Positions 46,177 to 46,983 of a stretch of DNA of 46,983 nt are shown here, piece after piece. How positions within the stretch are numbered: position 1 is the stretch's first letter; the number at the start of each line of letters is the position of its first letter. Both the position numbers and the translations under genes were made by a program. Source of the stretch: Patescibacteria group bacterium. GTDB lineage: Bacteria > Patescibacteriota > Patescibacteriia > Buchananbacterales > SURF-54. The DNA lies in the NCBI GenBank assembly GCA_018818885.1, contig JAHIRB010000027.1, forward strand, positions 1 to 46,983, given 5' to 3'. The notes under the pieces are model-generated. The model saw only the letters and a program-made list of their open reading frames with translations. It made no database searches and was not told the origin of the DNA.

Positions 46177-46860
46177 TTAAGTTTGATCACCGTAAATACC
46201 TGTAACTTCAATCCATAGATCACAACCGTAATCTTGTGAATCTTCTGCTACAGTTGGGCAACCTTCTGGCCAATCTTGTGCTTCATTACCTTTAACTGGA
46301 GGTACTTTTAAGTCAACAATCCAACTATCAGTTGGGTCATCATGTTGAATAAGAACACCAGAGGCATCAGGCAATTGTGAAACATCTCGGCATGAATCTG
46401 GATCACCAGCTACAAAATAACTTGGATGGCTAGTATCATTTCCTTCATCATCCCATGGTGCATCTGTTTTAGACAAGAATTCGCATAGATCTAGCATTTC
46501 TTCAAATCCTGCTGGACATTCGTCATTCCAGTAGTTGACTGCAGCATGTTCACCTTCTACACAAAGTTTGTCTAGAATACCTGCTTCAGTACAAATACAT
46601 TTTGGTTTCTGCTTAATTACATACTCTACAACACCTACTCTATCTTGCCCTTGGAATGAATCACTTAGATCAATGTCGAAATTCAATTCTAAGTATTCTT
46701 GTGGGAATACAGTACCGAAAGCTAATTCTTCTGTATGTACTCTCAAGGCATTTTCGATGTGAGCAGTCACGTTAATTACGTGTGCTTCGAAAGCTGCAAA
46801 CATTGGAACAGTTGCAACAGCAATTGCTAATGCAAATGTTATTAATAATGCTTTTTTCAT
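46177..46860 (-). CDS. TasA/CalY-like secreted protein (first copy)
   Basis: I start at MKKALLITFALAIAVATVPMFA (227 aa). The track's 24 extra N-terminal residues are translated repeat DNA, and GGAG lies 9 bases before this [23 protein letters not shown] follows the signal peptide. Conserved blocks are LAFGTVFPQEYLELNFDIDLSDSF, a cysteine-bearing middle (KPKCICTEAG, CPAGFEEMLDLCEFLS), a 'dptDSWIVDLKVP' strand and closing YGCDLWIEVTGIYGDQT. It is the first gene of the surface operon and, by position, the best candidate for the major fibre subunit. Its identification as TasA-like rests on motif layout and on the neighbouring SipW-type peptidase gene. Confidence 0.82.
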   Translation of the reverse strand: MKKALLITFALAIAVATVPMFAAFEAHVINVTAHIENALRVHTEELAFGTVFPQEYLELNFDIDLSDSFQGQDRVGVVEYVIKQKPKCICTEAGILDKLCVEGEHAAVNYWNDECPAGFEEMLDLCEFLSKTDAPWDDEGNDTSHPSYFVAGDPDSCRDVSQLPDASGVLIQHDDPTDSWIVDLKVPPVKGNEAQDWPEGCPTVAEDSQDYGCDLWIEVTGIYGDQT

Positions 46861-46881
46861 AATTTTATTCTCCATTCCTGT

Positions 46882-46982
46882 TGTCATCTCGACCGATATT
46901 TTAGTAATTTTACGCAAGTGGAGAGATCTCATACCTTACTTTATTGTTTGATGTGAGATTCCTCGACAAGCTCGGAATGACA
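46882..46982. repeat. Gene-less B/A palindromic repeat (101 bp)
   Basis: It starts TGTCATCTCGACCGAT (B end), has a spacer ...AGATCTCATACCTTACTTTATTGTTTGATGTGAGAT, and finishes CCTCGACAAGCTCGGAATGACA (A end). The TTATTGTTTGATGTGAGAT stretch is identical to the right flank of the GIY-YIG gene, so this looks like the same unit without the gene. It may hold the promoter of the surface operon. Confidence 0.75.
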
Positions 46983-46983
46983 A

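Noticed and set aside
36340-46982. CRISPR array suggested by repeated short sequences in the right part
   Set aside because: The repeats are palindromic, few, and separated by kilobases of genes with no regular spacers. No cas genes are present.

Overview
The window looks like a chromosomal segment of a candidate-phyla-radiation (Patescibacteria) bacterium. The DNA is AT-rich and tightly packed. Membrane and surface proteins are typical of that group: a DUF4012 protein, DUF11-like proteins, SipW/TasA-like secretion and a WecA-like transferase carrying FLGEGGS. Many housekeeping mRNAs appear leaderless or nearly so, and short palindromic repeats are frequent. TGA is used as a stop, so the code appears standard. 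Assignment to a genus is not possible from this sequence. I saw no tRNA, CRISPR array, prophage or rRNA.

Layout. (1) 1-3.5 kb, + strand: the right end of an IS30-type element, an anaerobic oxidative-stress pair (rubrerythrin, desulforedoxin), then dnaB, ybaB and recR, ending in a strong terminator. (2) 3.5-20.6 kb, - strand: rplU, a membrane-bound spermidine-synthase-like protein, a WecA/MraY-like transferase, an unusual membrane-anchored Clp ATPase, tgt without its zinc cysteines, two large envelope proteins (DUF11-like and DUF4012), three GT4 glycosyltransferases and a polyprenyl-phosphate sugar transferase. Together these suggest a cell-surface polysaccharide and envelope locus. (3) 20.6-25 kb: rnpB on +, an IS4-family element precisely inserted in a small gene with a 9-bp duplication, rnhA and recJ. 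(4) 25-30.7 kb: lepA, a stand-alone structured RNA of unknown class with its own promoter and terminator, a duplicated scrap of the murJ 3' end, several micro-proteins, murJ and ackA. (5) 31-36.3 kb, - strand: a pfkB-family kinase, pduL (with ackA, a probable acetyl-CoA to acetate ATP-yielding route), a double-module histidine kinase with a receiver protein, and a CAP-domain membrane protein.

(6) 36.3-47 kb, - strand, is the most interesting part. It is a surface-structure locus running right to left: two TasA/CalY-like secreted proteins, a small membrane-anchored Ig-like protein, a SipW-type signal peptidase, a 941-aa and a 988-aa multidomain cysteine-rich protein, and a 271-aa FN3-like anchored protein. 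The two small subunits and the N-terminus of the 988-aa protein share an FG..FPQE...GCDL domain, and several share the leader end FEAHVINV. I infer a co-secreted fibre or coat assembled by the signal peptidase, with the 988-aa protein as a membrane-anchored member.

Inside this locus sit two small selfish-looking modules. One is a GIY-YIG nuclease gene lying in the loop of a split palindromic repeat whose gene-less relatives occur at 43.6 and 46.9 kb. The other is a four-helix-bundle (S23/Avd-like) gene bordered by 24-bp direct repeats. The same style of palindrome has entered coding sequence in-frame in tgt and pduL.
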